A stretch of DNA of 64,000 bases from Leptospira yanagawae serovar Saopaulo str. Sao Paulo = ATCC 700523 (lineage in GTDB: Bacteria > Spirochaetota > Leptospiria > Leptospirales > Leptospiraceae), in assembly GCF_000332475.2 (NCBI RefSeq), contig NZ_AOGX02000015.1, positions 1,054,001 through 1,118,000 on the forward strand, given 5' to 3'. The notes below the pieces were generated by a model, which searched no databases, was not told where the DNA came from, and was given only the letters and a program-made list of their open reading frames with translations. The position numbers were made by a program, and so were the translations under genes. Below are positions 16,861 to 26,125 of the stretch, piece after piece. Within the stretch, counting starts at the first letter, position 1, and the number at the start of each line of letters is the position of its first letter.

Positions 16861-18216
16861 ATGTCCAAAGACAAAAACCCGGAAGCCAAAAAGAAAAAAA
16901 ATCGCGAAATATTCGGATGGTGTATGTTCGATTTTGCGAATTCTTCGTACACAACGGTCATTATCAGTGTCGTTTACTGTGAGATTTTTACCAATTTAAT
17001 TGTTCCGTCTGATCCAAATTCTTCGGATCCTTTTCAATATGGTCGTTCCGTTTGGGCTTGGGCACTGGCAGCCTCCTATGTATTCGTAGTGTTGACGGGA
17101 CCAATTATTGGTGCCATTTCAGATTACAGCTCAAAAAAGAAATTCTATCTATTTTTAAGTTATATCGGCTGTATCTTCGCTACATTCGCATTGTATTATG
17201 TAGAACCTGGAATGATTTGGTTGGGTTTCGTTTTAGTTGCGATCTCTAATTTTTTCTTTGCTTCGGGTGAGAACTTTGCCTCTAGTTTTTTGCCCTTTCT
17301 TGGTGCCAAAGAAGACCTTGGGAAAATTTCAGGGTATGCTTGGGGCATCGGTTATTTTGGCGGAATTGGTTCTGTTTACATTGCTTCAAAATTGGGTGCT
17401 ATCTCATTAGAAAACTTTGAAAGCTTAAAGTTAGTTGGTCCATATACTGCTATATTTTTCCTAGTAGCCGCGATTCCCACGTTTCTCTTTTTAAAAGAAC
17501 CACACTTGCCTCTTGGTGTAACTCACAAGGTGAATTATTTTAAAATTGGAAAGGACCGAGTGGTACAAACCTTAAAAGATGCAACTCACTTCAAAGATTT
17601 GATGATTTATTTGGTATCTTTGTTTTTCACCATGGCGGCACTTGCAATAGTCATTTCGTTTGCCTTCATTTATGGATCCCACGAAATTCATATCGAATCA
17701 GAACACAAAGAAGCCATGTTTATTTTTATCCAAATTTTTGCGGCATTAGGCGCACTTGCATTTGGTGTGATCCAAGATAGCATTGGCGCCAAAAAAACAT
17801 TCAACCTTACCCTTGTTTTATGGCTAGTAACTTGTGGATTGATTTATTATGTCCATGACCTCACATCCTTTTTGAATGGTATGCTTGGTAAAAACTGGAC
17901 TGTGCAATGGGTGTTTGTGTTCATCTCTTCTTTGGCAGGAATGGGACTTGGTTCCACTCAATCTGCCTCACGTGCACTCGTAGGTATTTTTAGCCCTGAG
18001 TCTAAATCGGGTGAGTTTTTTGGAATGTGGGGACTATCTGGTAAAATTGCGGCAGCAGTAGGATTATTTTTATTCAGTTATATCCAAACGTTAGTAACTT
18101 TACGAAATGCCTTCCTTGTTGTTGCTTTCTTTTACTTAATTTCGCTAATCATAAACTTGTTTGTGAATGAAGAGAGAGGAGTGGAAGCCGCCAATCGGTT
18201 CCAAGAAAAAACATGA
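16861..18216 (+). CDS. MFS permease, UMF1 / Atg22-like
   Basis: A 451-aa protein with 12 predicted TM helices. The N terminus KKKNREIFGWCMFDFANSSYTTVI is typical of the UMF1 family (Vps22/Atg22-like, related to Leptospira and other bacterial permeases), followed by AISDYSSKKKFYL and GMGLGSTQSASRALVG near the C-terminal half. The substrate is unknown; amino-acid efflux has been proposed for yeast Atg22. A TTG at 16792 would extend the ORF, but ATG 16861 gives the conserved N terminus. Its stop overlaps the next ATG (ATGA). Confidence 0.85.
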   Translation: MSKDKNPEAKKKKNREIFGWCMFDFANSSYTTVIISVVYCEIFTNLIVPSDPNSSDPFQYGRSVWAWALAASYVFVVLTGPIIGAISDYSSKKKFYLFLSYIGCIFATFALYYVEPGMIWLGFVLVAISNFFFASGENFASSFLPFLGAKEDLGKISGYAWGIGYFGGIGSVYIASKLGAISLENFESLKLVGPYTAIFFLVAAIPTFLFLKEPHLPLGVTHKVNYFKIGKDRVVQTLKDATHFKDLMIYLVSLFFTMAALAIVISFAFIYGSHEIHIESEHKEAMFIFIQIFAALGALAFGVIQDSIGAKKTFNLTLVLWLVTCGLIYYVHDLTSFLNGMLGKNWTVQWVFVFISSLAGMGLGSTQSASRALVGIFSPESKSGEFFGMWGLSGKIAAAVGLFLFSYIQTLVTLRNAFLVVAFFYLISLIINLFVNEERGVEAANRFQEKT

Positions 18217-18440
18217 TTGTAGAAGACGAGGACGATTTTGAATTACACCAGAGCCAAAGAAATTTGGCTCTCGCTACCATCGACGAATTGATGTTAACTA
18301 AAATGGATTTGTTGGATGCAGAGAAAAAGGTTCCTCGTTTTATCAATAATGCTTTGTCGTATCTTAAGAGGAAGTATGTGACAGAGGAGCAAACGATTTC
18401 GCAGCTCCTCATGAGTCGAAGGGAAAAACAACAATCTTGA
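18213..18440 (+). CDS. Small acidic helical protein
   Basis: A 75-aa protein whose ATG overlaps the stop of the permease gene (ATGA, 18213-18216). The N terminus is acidic (VEDEDDFE); the rest is predicted helical and amphipathic. No motif was recognised. The coupling suggests it is translated with the permease. Confidence 0.55.
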   Translation: MIVEDEDDFELHQSQRNLALATIDELMLTKMDLLDAEKKVPRFINNALSYLKRKYVTEEQTISQLLMSRREKQQS

Positions 18441-18464
18441 GGTATTGTTTAAATCGGATTCAAT

Positions 18465-19274
18465 TTAGTTTGTATTATAATCCAAAATTTTTGTGATCAT
18501 TTGTTTTTGGTCCAACTCGATATTACGTAATTTAAATGCAGTAAATTTTGCAATTTTACGTAACATCTTTTTGTAAGACATCATAATGTGTTTTTGTTTG
18601 TCATACGGTAGAGGGTCTTTTTCATCATTTAATACCATTGCAATGTCTGCTTCCGCTGGTTGGACCGGATCATTTGGCCAAATGGTATCTGAAGTTAAGG
18701 ATCTAAAATACTCCAATCGGATATCCGAGTTGGTATCTAGTTTTGCTTCCCCTTTTTCATCTTTTTCCGTACTTTCGGATCTTGGAGTTGGGTTGATAAG
18801 CCTACGCATTTCTTTTACGTGGATGGTTCCATCTGCGTTCACTCTTCGAAATGATAAAATGATTTTGTCTAAGTCACTAAAGTCTTCTTTGGGATAAAGG
18901 TAAGCGATCCCATCATACAAAAATACAGTAGGGTAGTCGATGTAGGATTGGCCTTGCGGAAGTTTGATTTCCAAATAAGGTTTTCCATCTTTATCTTTTT
19001 TGTACAATTCTTTGTGTTCTTGGGGAGTTTGTGCAAGGTATTGGGCTGCCGTTTTATCCACACCTAACTCTTGGAGTTTTTTCATCTTACGAAGGTTTTC
19101 GATGATACTCGCGTGAAGGGTATCGATTTCGTTATCACCGAATCCATTTTTCCTTTGCAGGTCGATTTGTTTTTGGGTCTCCCTTTCCTTTAAGGTCGCG
19201 GAAGCAGGTTTTTCTGCATAAAGAGCAGTCATCCCAAGGAGAGTAAAAAGAAGGATGGAAAATCGTAGCATCAT
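18465..19274 (-). CDS. Hypothetical secreted protein
   Basis: A 269-aa protein with a clear signal peptide (LLFTLLGMTALYAEKP, cleavage likely after residue 20). A charged helical segment (about 25-95) leads into a mixed beta domain containing YPTVFLYDGIAYLYPKEDFSDLDKI near 115-139, and a basic C-terminal helix. No family could be named with confidence. AGAGG lies 7 nt before the first ATG. Probably periplasmic. Unlinked to its neighbours. Confidence 0.7.
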   Translation of the reverse strand: MMLRFSILLFTLLGMTALYAEKPASATLKERETQKQIDLQRKNGFGDNEIDTLHASIIENLRKMKKLQELGVDKTAAQYLAQTPQEHKELYKKDKDGKPYLEIKLPQGQSYIDYPTVFLYDGIAYLYPKEDFSDLDKIILSFRRVNADGTIHVKEMRRLINPTPRSESTEKDEKGEAKLDTNSDIRLEYFRSLTSDTIWPNDPVQPAEADIAMVLNDEKDPLPYDKQKHIMMSYKKMLRKIAKFTAFKLRNIELDQKQMITKILDYNTN

Positions 19275-19296
19275 GACATACCTCTAGATGTTGTCC

Positions 19297-19324
19297 TTTA
19301 TAGTATCGAATCTTTCTGTGTCGA
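19297..19324 (-). promoter_or_regulatory. Candidate sigma70 promoter for the secreted protein gene
   Basis: On the minus strand TCGACA (19324-19319), a 16-nt spacer and TATAAA (19302-19297) lie just upstream of the ribosome site of the gene starting at 19274. Confidence 0.4.
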
Positions 19325-19342
19325 TTCTTGAATGGAAGTGGG

Positions 19343-20389
19343 TTAGATTTTTATTTGGGAAAAAAATCGTAATAGGGACTGGAAAAGGTCTTCCTCGGCC
19401 TCTTTTGCCTTCGGAATGAGGCCAGATAATTGGATGTACCCATGCACTAAGGAAGGAAAATAACGTTCTTCCACCTTCACACCTGCGGTTTGTAAGTGTT
19501 TGGCGTATGTTTCACCTTCTTCGCGAAGGGGGTCAAACCCTGCGATTCCGATGTAGGTTGGAGGGAGTCCCTTTAATTCTTTGGTATCTGCCAAAACTGG
19601 GGAATTCTGAATGAGACTTCGGTCTTTGGTTTGTGGTAGGTAGTTTTGGATGAACCATCGCATCAGAGTTTTTGTGAGGATATAATTTTCCCCGAAGAGT
19701 TCATAGGTCTCTGATTCTTTCGATGTATCAAGCATTGGGTAGAGAAGGGCTTGGTAAATCGGAGCTTGCACATTGTTTTTTTTCGCACGGAGGCAAAGAG
19801 CCGTGGCAAGGAGAGCTCCAGCGCTATCCCCACAAACGGCGATGGCTTTCGGAGAGCCACCAAATATATAAGCAGAGTTCCGAACGTATTGGTAGGCAAG
19901 CCATGCATCTTCGTGTGCTGCAGGGTAAGGGTGTTCCGGTGCCAATCGGTAATCCACGGCGATCACAATGCTTTTTGTGTAATGAGACAATTTGCGGCAG
20001 AAGGAATCATGAGTATCCAGATTGCCGATGGTGAGTCCACCACCATGGAAAAAGAGAATGGTGGGAAGATTTCTCTTTTGGGGATTGGCATTATAAACTC
20101 GAATGGGGATAAAAGATGCACTCGGAGTGGGAATGAGTTTGTCTTCGATATGAGCGATGGGAAATTCTTTTTCTTCGAAGAGTTTCATTTGCTCTCGGAA
20201 GTGTTTTCTCGCTTTTTCCGGACTCATCTGTTCCATTTTGGGAAGAAAACGAGCAATGTTACATGCCATCGCACAACGAGGGTCCAAAGCGTTGGTGTCC
20301 TCTTGGTTTTTCGTACGAGTGATCGTGGCTATCCAATTATCGGGTAACGAAAAGACAAGTTGAGTGACTGATTTTTTGATACCTAACAT
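19343..20389 (-). CDS. Alpha/beta hydrolase, HSL-type esterase
   Basis: A 348-aa esterase/lipase of the hormone-sensitive-lipase family. The oxyanion motif FFHGGG is at about 114-118, DYRLAPEHPYPAA at 146-158, and the nucleophile motif GDSAG carries Ser189. A catalytic-type Asp (GFDPLREEG) and His (LVHGY) follow near 285 and 315. There is no signal peptide, so it is probably cytoplasmic. Its ATG shares one base with the TAA of the DUF2779 gene (TAATG), so it is translated with it. Confidence 0.88.
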   Translation of the reverse strand: MLGIKKSVTQLVFSLPDNWIATITRTKNQEDTNALDPRCAMACNIARFLPKMEQMSPEKARKHFREQMKLFEEKEFPIAHIEDKLIPTPSASFIPIRVYNANPQKRNLPTILFFHGGGLTIGNLDTHDSFCRKLSHYTKSIVIAVDYRLAPEHPYPAAHEDAWLAYQYVRNSAYIFGGSPKAIAVCGDSAGALLATALCLRAKKNNVQAPIYQALLYPMLDTSKESETYELFGENYILTKTLMRWFIQNYLPQTKDRSLIQNSPVLADTKELKGLPPTYIGIAGFDPLREEGETYAKHLQTAGVKVEERYFPSLVHGYIQLSGLIPKAKEAEEDLFQSLLRFFSQIKI

Positions 20390-21954
20390 TAAATAACCGA
20401 TAATCTTTCTTGTAACATTCTATAGATTAAAAACAAACCATAACTATCTAATTTGCAGTAAGCTATCAAATCCTCCAAAACACGTTTTTTTTCTTCGGCT
20501 GTCACCTGCTTTTTTATTAATCTCAAATATTGGTAATTGGCATCTTGTCCTTCCCGAATGGTGAGTCCAAAATGGCTCTCATTACTAAAACAAGGTAGGA
20601 TTTCCTTAAGAGAAGCTTTGCCATGTTGTGCTGGGTGGTAAATCCAAAGTTTTTTAAAAGGCAAAGCAAGGTCGATGAACATTGATTTGACTGATTCCCA
20701 AAATTCTAAGTATTCCGGGTAAACGGTGGCGGATTCTTGGATGATCAGTTTTTCGAAAAAATCATTAAATGAAAAGATGGTAATCCCTGTTGGCAGGTCC
20801 TTTTGCAAATGGAATAACACATGTTTTCTAGGATCACTTCCCACATCTTCATGTAGGTAGGTTTTGTGTGTGAGTGAATCAGAATCCATGTCCCAAATAT
20901 GAAGGGAATACAAATAAGGAATGTGTTGGAAGGGTTTTGTTTCAGGATAAATGGGAATGTATGGGTTTATCGATTCAAAATCCAGGAAGGCTACTGTTTT
21001 TGTCACATTAGAAAGGTATTGGGTAAGAGATTCTTTGTTAAAATGTACGGTTCCTGTTTTGTGGGCCTCTTTTTGGATCTTTTGGATGGGGGAAAGTTCT
21101 GCATCTGGCACCGAATCGTACGAATTGTACCCTGATGCAAACCAAAGTTTGGCAAGTTCTGAACTATCTCGGTATTCGAAGATTTCTCTGGCAGTTTCTC
21201 TGCCGGGTGCACAATGAGTGGGAGATAAACAGGTCTTAAGGGAACGGCAACTTGGATTTTTCTCTAAAAAGGAATAGGGAACAGATTGTTCGTTTGTGTT
21301 TTGGATTTCGGTTTGGAATTTGTTCCATTCTTCCTCCCGTGAACCCAATTCTGACTCCATTCGAGGGGAAAGGTCCTCAACCAAGAGGTAGTCTTCGGGG
21401 AGAATGGGTCCGCCTTGGTAAACGTATTTTGTTTGGATGCGAATGATTTTGCAACCAAGGACACGTAACCCCAAACCTTCTGCTATCTGTTTGTAAAAGA
21501 AAAATGACCGAAGTATATCTTGTTTGATGGAACCAATCGGTCGAAAGTCCCAAAGGATCCAACCATCCCTTTCCTCGTCGTATTCGAGAAGTTCCACACT
21601 ACAAACAAAGTTTTGGTAACGAAGTTGAGCACCAAAATGGGAAATTTTATCTTTGATATAGATTTCTGATTGTACAAAACCCTCTTCTCTGTTAGGTGAC
21701 TTCTCGATTGAAGGGAAATTGGGGAATTGGTTTTTGCAGTAACTGAGAAACTCTGCCCATTCCAAATACCCACCAAACGAAGCCGTACTCGGTTTTGAAA
21801 CCACACCTTCTCGGATCAAATGGTATGCATTTTGGCATTTTAAAAATTGTAAGTATAGGGATTTGGTGATTGGAGTCAAAGGTTTCTCAAACGAATTGGT
21901 ATAAGTTTTCCCATTCGTGAAGATGGCTTGCAAACCGATCTTTCCAATGGGCAC
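20389..21954 (-). CDS. DUF2779 protein, RecB/Cas4-like nuclease candidate
   Basis: A 521-aa protein resembling DUF2779-containing proteins. The N-terminal LTPITKSLYLQFLKCQNAYHL (Cys40) and a later CRSLKTCLSPTHC (about 238-250) give a four-Cys set like the Fe-S cluster of Cas4-type nucleases. A second domain from about 320 begins with VAFLDFESI, an RNase H-like exonuclease DxE motif, and ends with LIAYCKLDSYGLFLIYRML, a Y/D exonuclease III-type motif. A DNA- or RNA-processing role is inferred. The 5' end overlaps the WYL gene by 68 nt, so the true start may be a downstream TTG. Confidence 0.65.
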   Translation of the reverse strand: MPIGKIGLQAIFTNGKTYTNSFEKPLTPITKSLYLQFLKCQNAYHLIREGVVSKPSTASFGGYLEWAEFLSYCKNQFPNFPSIEKSPNREEGFVQSEIYIKDKISHFGAQLRYQNFVCSVELLEYDEERDGWILWDFRPIGSIKQDILRSFFFYKQIAEGLGLRVLGCKIIRIQTKYVYQGGPILPEDYLLVEDLSPRMESELGSREEEWNKFQTEIQNTNEQSVPYSFLEKNPSCRSLKTCLSPTHCAPGRETAREIFEYRDSSELAKLWFASGYNSYDSVPDAELSPIQKIQKEAHKTGTVHFNKESLTQYLSNVTKTVAFLDFESINPYIPIYPETKPFQHIPYLYSLHIWDMDSDSLTHKTYLHEDVGSDPRKHVLFHLQKDLPTGITIFSFNDFFEKLIIQESATVYPEYLEFWESVKSMFIDLALPFKKLWIYHPAQHGKASLKEILPCFSNESHFGLTIREGQDANYQYLRLIKKQVTAEEKKRVLEDLIAYCKLDSYGLFLIYRMLQERLSVI

Positions 21955-22879
21955 TTGCCTCTACCAAAGCCTCAGGTAAAATTACAAAAAATTGGAAGAG
22001 TGCATTTTGGTTGGTTGTGAATACCTTGTATTGGTTTTCAGAGGTTTCATATTTTGCACCTTCCAAGAATAATTTCCAACGGTCCTCATACTCTGGGTGG
22101 ATTTGGAAGTGGATTTCCATTTCGGCGTGTGTTTTTAGGGAGAGTGGATGGAAATTTAAGTCTTCGTTTGAAATTTTTAAATTCGAAAAAAACTCTTCTT
22201 TGGTTTCTTTTTTAACTGTAATTTTCGGAAGGATAAACCTTCGTAAGGATTTTTTTCCACGATCATACGCTAACACATAGAAGTCGGTTGTGTGTTTTCT
22301 TACCAATCGGTAAGGTTCAATGGTTCTTTCTTTATCATCATACCCGTATACGATGGTAATGGCACGTTTGTCTTTGATCGCTTGTAAAATTTTTTCGGTA
22401 TTGGATGTATCAACACTGTTATCATCGGAATCATTTGTGATAGGGTGTTTTGTTAAATTGGGAATGAGATCCAGATGGTACGAAAATAGTTTTTGGGATA
22501 AGCTGATGAGCTCTTTTGTTAATTCAGCAGAATAGAGTGATTTCGAGAGAACTTCGAGTTCTTCTTTGGAAAATTTTAAGGTACGATCGATGGATTCCTT
22601 TTCAATGTAGTAAGGAAAAAAATCTTCGGACTGGTATCCGTATTGGGCAACCTTAATGTTAAACCCAAGGCTTTTCAATTGGTTAAGATCTCGATAGAGT
22701 TTTTTTCTGTCGGATTCTATGTCTTCGTTTTTGTAAAACCGAGGCATCATCGTACGAAACTTTTGGAAACTAATTCCTTTGGGTTCGCGTAAAAGATTGA
22801 AGAGCAAACTAAAAAGGCGAACCTCCGTTTCGTTCATTTTTTTCACTTCGATCATGGGAAAATCTTCAAAAGAAGCCAT
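21887..22879 (-). CDS. WYL-domain transcriptional regulator
   Basis: A 330-aa regulator. An N-terminal winged helix (about 17-70, ending in SDRKKLYRDLNQLKSLG) is followed by a WYL domain (about 165-235: ITIVYGYDDKERTIEPYRLV, TDFYVLAYDRGKKSLRRF) and a WCX-like C terminus ending in WENLYQ. WYL domains bind ligands or nucleic acid and often control DNA-damage or phage-defence genes. It is first in a three-gene overlapping operon with the DUF2779 and esterase genes, and diverges from the lipoprotein at 22943. Confidence 0.85.
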   Translation of the reverse strand: MASFEDFPMIEVKKMNETEVRLFSLLFNLLREPKGISFQKFRTMMPRFYKNEDIESDRKKLYRDLNQLKSLGFNIKVAQYGYQSEDFFPYYIEKESIDRTLKFSKEELEVLSKSLYSAELTKELISLSQKLFSYHLDLIPNLTKHPITNDSDDNSVDTSNTEKILQAIKDKRAITIVYGYDDKERTIEPYRLVRKHTTDFYVLAYDRGKKSLRRFILPKITVKKETKEEFFSNLKISNEDLNFHPLSLKTHAEMEIHFQIHPEYEDRWKLFLEGAKYETSENQYKVFTTNQNALFQFFVILPEALVEASAHWKDRFASHLHEWENLYQFV

Positions 22880-22942
22880 ATCTTCCCAAAAAGTTTGTTT
22901 TTTTGATTCCGAAAAGTAGAAAATGAAAAAAATTGGAAAAGA

Positions 22943-23710
22943 ATGCGTTTCACGAGCCTTATCATTTGCCTATTCTTCTTCATGAATTGTGCAACTTATT
23001 GGAAAAATCGCAAAAATGATTTTAAAGATATCATCACTGTCGGTGCGGAAACACCAATGTATGGAGCAGCGATTAAAGTGGGTCCACTGCCTATTGGTTT
23101 TGTTTTCCAAGGTGGTGAATCGCAAATGGGCAAACGTGATTTAGGCCGAGGGTTTGGAATCCGTGGTGGCGAACTAGGTGGGTATCATTCCCAACAACTC
23201 GTCTTCGGTATCTTAGGTGGCGAAAGTTTTCATTCCGGATCTCCCGTTCTTGATGCAAAAGGGAATTGGCTTGTGGACAAAAAAGGTATCCCTCTCACAA
23301 ACGATGAAAGGTCCAATCTCAAAAGTTATAAAATGAGATATTATTCTTATTTTTATGATCCTGTAAAAGATAGAAAGGCACGAAAAAAAGAATATTTTCG
23401 AAGAGAACTTACAAAAGACATTGTTGCGAGTACTGGCCAAAAAGAATTTTTGATTTACCTTCCAAAAGAAGATTTAAAACCATTTGGGTATCCACCTGGA
23501 TATTCATGGAATGTGGAAATTGTGGGTGGTGTATATGGTGGAGCTAGACTTGGGTTTAATGTAGCTGAAGCATTTGATTTTTTGTTAGGATTTACCACCA
23601 TTGATGTGTTAGATGATGATGTAGAAGGAAAGGAAAAACCAAGTTTCCCTGGTTTTCCATTCCCAGCTCCTACCGAAGAAGAATTAAACCAAGAGTCGGA
23701 AGAAACTTAA
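22943..23710 (+). CDS. Putative lipoprotein, Leptospira-type
   Basis: A 255-aa protein with a lipoprotein signal peptide ending in FFFMNCATY (Cys16). Glycine-rich, beta-like segments occur at about 30-95 and 190-215, and the C terminus is Pro/Glu-rich. No family was named. It lies 63 nt from the WYL gene start, divergently, and converges on the BamE-like gene (4-nt gap). Confidence 0.7.
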   Translation: MRFTSLIICLFFFMNCATYWKNRKNDFKDIITVGAETPMYGAAIKVGPLPIGFVFQGGESQMGKRDLGRGFGIRGGELGGYHSQQLVFGILGGESFHSGSPVLDAKGNWLVDKKGIPLTNDERSNLKSYKMRYYSYFYDPVKDRKARKKEYFRRELTKDIVASTGQKEFLIYLPKEDLKPFGYPPGYSWNVEIVGGVYGGARLGFNVAEAFDFLLGFTTIDVLDDDVEGKEKPSFPGFPFPAPTEEELNQESEET

Positions 23711-23714
23711 ATTT

Positions 23715-24077
23715 TTAAAGTTTGAAGTCTTTGGCAGTGATTTTGTTTTTAGGGTCAAACGTTAGTTTTAAAAACTTTTCCACTGCGTCTGGTTTTTCTT
23801 TGAGTGTATAATACTGTTCTGGAACATCACGGTCTTCCGCAAAGTACCATGTCATAACGGTTCCACTTGGATCGATTGATTTTTCAGTTGGTTTGCCAAG
23901 CACTGCTTCCGCTTTTACCAAACCGTCTCCTACTTTGATCATATCAATTTCTAGTTTGCGAAGTGCTGTGTGTGGGTGAACTTTTGTGCTGCCTGCTTGC
24001 ACTTTATTTCCAGAAGTACAAGACACAAGGAAGAGAACCGATGCCAGTGTGCTAAGAACGAGTAATCTTTTGAACAT
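23715..24077 (-). CDS. Small SmpA/BamE-like lipoprotein
   Basis: A 120-aa lipoprotein: signal peptide ending in LVSCTSG (Cys20), then a domain with MIKVGDGLVKAEAVLGKPTEKS and GTVMTWYFAED, the pattern of SmpA/OmlA (BamE) two-helix plus beta-sheet folds. BamE supports outer-membrane protein assembly, but many relatives have other roles. It follows the MFS gene with a 31-nt gap and may be the third gene of the heme oxygenase transcript. Confidence 0.65.
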   Translation of the reverse strand: MFKRLLVLSTLASVLFLVSCTSGNKVQAGSTKVHPHTALRKLEIDMIKVGDGLVKAEAVLGKPTEKSIDPSGTVMTWYFAEDRDVPEQYYTLKEKPDAVEKFLKLTFDPKNKITAKDFKL

Positions 24078-24108
24078 AAACCTTTCCTAAGATGGATTAG
24101 GAGAAATG

Positions 24109-25362
24109 TTACAGTAGGGGATCGGGATTGGCAAGTGTAATCTTTTCTCTTTCTTCATCGATTTTGTTGATTTTACTCAAAATCTTTTTAAAAAATGGAA
24201 TTGTCATAAAAACAAGTCCTATCTCTAAAAATCCAAAAAAGAAGGAAAGGGCAGAAAAACTATATTCTTTTGGCAAAAGGGAGTCAAAAACAGACTGCAT
24301 TTGTACGGAAACGATTGGGCCTAACATAAAACCTAATGATCCAACACCAGTAAAGGCTGACATTGTCGTTGCAGTGAGCCCAGGTTTTGACATTTTGCTC
24401 GCAAGCATCATTGAAGGAACAAACATCACACCTGCCCCAATTCCACATAACAATAAAAACAAAAACAAATACCAGAACTGATTTGTGGTTCCAGACAATC
24501 CTAAAAACATTCCATAAATAACAGAACCTACGAGCACAAGTGGTAAAACGCCTGTTTTGCGTGAAAGCAATGCCGAAGGATAAGAGAGTAAACTCATTGG
24601 AAACAGAACAAGTCCTAAAAATACACCAAGCATTCCTGGATGGAAAGCCAAAGTTTCTCGTAGGTGGATATTAAAAGAAGAGATGATAAATCCGACAGTA
24701 AAGCGATCTATAAAATTAAATAAAAACGGTACAAAGAGAAATGGATTTTCGAAGATTGCTATTTTTAGGTCGTTTAATTTAAAATCCTTTACCTTGTGAA
24801 TTCCCCGATCCTTTAACATGAGAAAACTCATGATACCCACAAATACCAAAATTCCAGAACCCACATAAAATGGTAATAATGGATTACTCCTTCCTAAGAT
24901 ACCAAGTGGCATCCCAAAGGCACCACCAAGCGATAAAAACATCCCTGTGATACCCATAAGAATCCCTTTACCATAGTATCGTTTGTTTTTGGGATCATTT
25001 TCTTGGTCGGCCGCAGAACTTAAAAGTAACCCAATGATGAAAATATGAGAGGCACCTTCTAAAAATCGAAGGAATAAAAATAAATCCATATCCCTGACAA
25101 CTGTTAGTAGGTAAAACAAACCAGCATCTAAGAAGCAGAATAAACTAATGAAGTACTTTCTGTTTTTGAATCGATCGGAAATGATTCCCGCAACTGGCGC
25201 AAACAAAAAGGAACCTAACATAGGTATGCTTGTGAAATATGCCACTTCCCAGTTGGAACCTAGTAATCTATCTTTGACAACGTCTTTAACTACCGGCACA
25301 ATCATTGTGACCGGTAACATTGATAAAAAAACTAAGGTTACGAGTGTGTACGGGAATCCCAA
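24109..25362 (-). CDS. MFS transporter linked to heme oxygenase
   Basis: A 417-aa MFS protein with 12 predicted TM helices and a loop 2-3 motif (GIISDRFKNRKYF near 58-70). It starts at TTG 25362, just 3 nt after the heme oxygenase stop codon; an AGG 7 nt upstream supports this start. MFS proteins at such loci may export siderophores or tetrapyrroles or import iron chelates. The substrate cannot be read from sequence; the link to heme is by position. Confidence 0.85.
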   Translation of the reverse strand: MGFPYTLVTLVFLSMLPVTMIVPVVKDVVKDRLLGSNWEVAYFTSIPMLGSFLFAPVAGIISDRFKNRKYFISLFCFLDAGLFYLLTVVRDMDLFLFLRFLEGASHIFIIGLLLSSAADQENDPKNKRYYGKGILMGITGMFLSLGGAFGMPLGILGRSNPLLPFYVGSGILVFVGIMSFLMLKDRGIHKVKDFKLNDLKIAIFENPFLFVPFLFNFIDRFTVGFIISSFNIHLRETLAFHPGMLGVFLGLVLFPMSLLSYPSALLSRKTGVLPLVLVGSVIYGMFLGLSGTTNQFWYLFLFLLLCGIGAGVMFVPSMMLASKMSKPGLTATTMSAFTGVGSLGFMLGPIVSVQMQSVFDSLLPKEYSFSALSFFFGFLEIGLVFMTIPFFKKILSKINKIDEEREKITLANPDPLL

Positions 25363-25365
25363 AAA

Positions 25366-26046
25366 TTAACCTGCTGGTAAAAGAGTTTGGTAACGTTCAA
25401 TTCCGATATTTTCTTTTAGATCGGAATCAAGTTCGATAAACAAAAATTTGTTTAAATCAAAAGTGGTTTTGGCTTCTTCGAGTAATTCTTGTTTTTGTGA
25501 ATCATCCAAAGGTAAGGTGTCCAAATTTTGTCTGTAAATTCCTTTAAACGCCATTAGGTCCTCAATTTCTGGAAATTCATAAAAAGCAGTTCCTTCATTT
25601 CCCTCGAGTCCAAAGGTTTTTGCCACTACTTTTTTAATCGCTTGGCCACCAGATAAATCTCCCAAGTAACGCACGTAAGCTTGTGCCACCAATAATTCCG
25701 GTTTTGTTTTTGCGGTTGTTTTGATGTGATTGATATAGTTTTCTGTGGCCTTGGAAATTTTCCCACGAAGTTTGGTTCCAAACTTTTTTTGGAAACTTTC
25801 AATATCTTCTTTGAGAGCCTTTTCCCGAAACAAACTAGGAAAGTATAATTTGGATAAAATGGGATTGTCTTTGTTTTCTCGGTAGAGCTCTTCCATCACC
25901 TGGTAAACGGCTAGTAGGCTTTCCAATTGGTAGGTATACGTTTGTGCATCGAGTCCACCTCGAAAAATCGCTCGGATATAAGGAACTTTTTCCGTTTCCT
26001 CGTGTTTTTGGGCCGTCCCCTCACGCAACATCATTGCAACTGACAT
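25366..26046 (-). CDS. hemO: Heme oxygenase
   Basis: A 226-aa biliverdin-producing heme oxygenase. The proximal helix carries LREGTAQKHEETE with the heme ligand His15, and the distal helix carries YLGDLSGGQAIKK near 123-135, the flexible glycine-rich helix over heme. It splits heme to biliverdin, CO and Fe(II); leptospires use heme as an iron source. AGGAG lies 5 nt before the ATG. A Fur-like box sits 22-36 nt upstream. Co-transcription with the MFS gene is likely. Confidence 0.93.
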   Translation of the reverse strand: MSVAMMLREGTAQKHEETEKVPYIRAIFRGGLDAQTYTYQLESLLAVYQVMEELYRENKDNPILSKLYFPSLFREKALKEDIESFQKKFGTKLRGKISKATENYINHIKTTAKTKPELLVAQAYVRYLGDLSGGQAIKKVVAKTFGLEGNEGTAFYEFPEIEDLMAFKGIYRQNLDTLPLDDSQKQELLEEAKTTFDLNKFLFIELDSDLKENIGIERYQTLLPAG

Positions 26047-26067
26047 AATGACTCCTATTTCTGTATG

Positions 26068-26082
26068 TGAGAATCAATCTCA
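26068..26082. promoter_or_regulatory. Fur-like box upstream of heme oxygenase
   Basis: TGAGAATCAATCTCA is a 7-1-7 imperfect palindrome with one mismatched pair. It agrees with the Fur pattern TGATAATNATTATCA at most positions. Location just upstream of hemO fits repression by iron-loaded Fur, but leptospires also have PerR-like regulators with similar sites. Confidence 0.5.
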
Positions 26083-26125
26083 TATATGACACTACCCTGA
26101 CAATTGGAAGTCCTGTCAAAGCGTT

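Noticed and set aside
19751..20347. 198-aa plus-strand ORF
   Set aside because: Antisense to the esterase gene, which has clear HGGG and GDSAG motifs.
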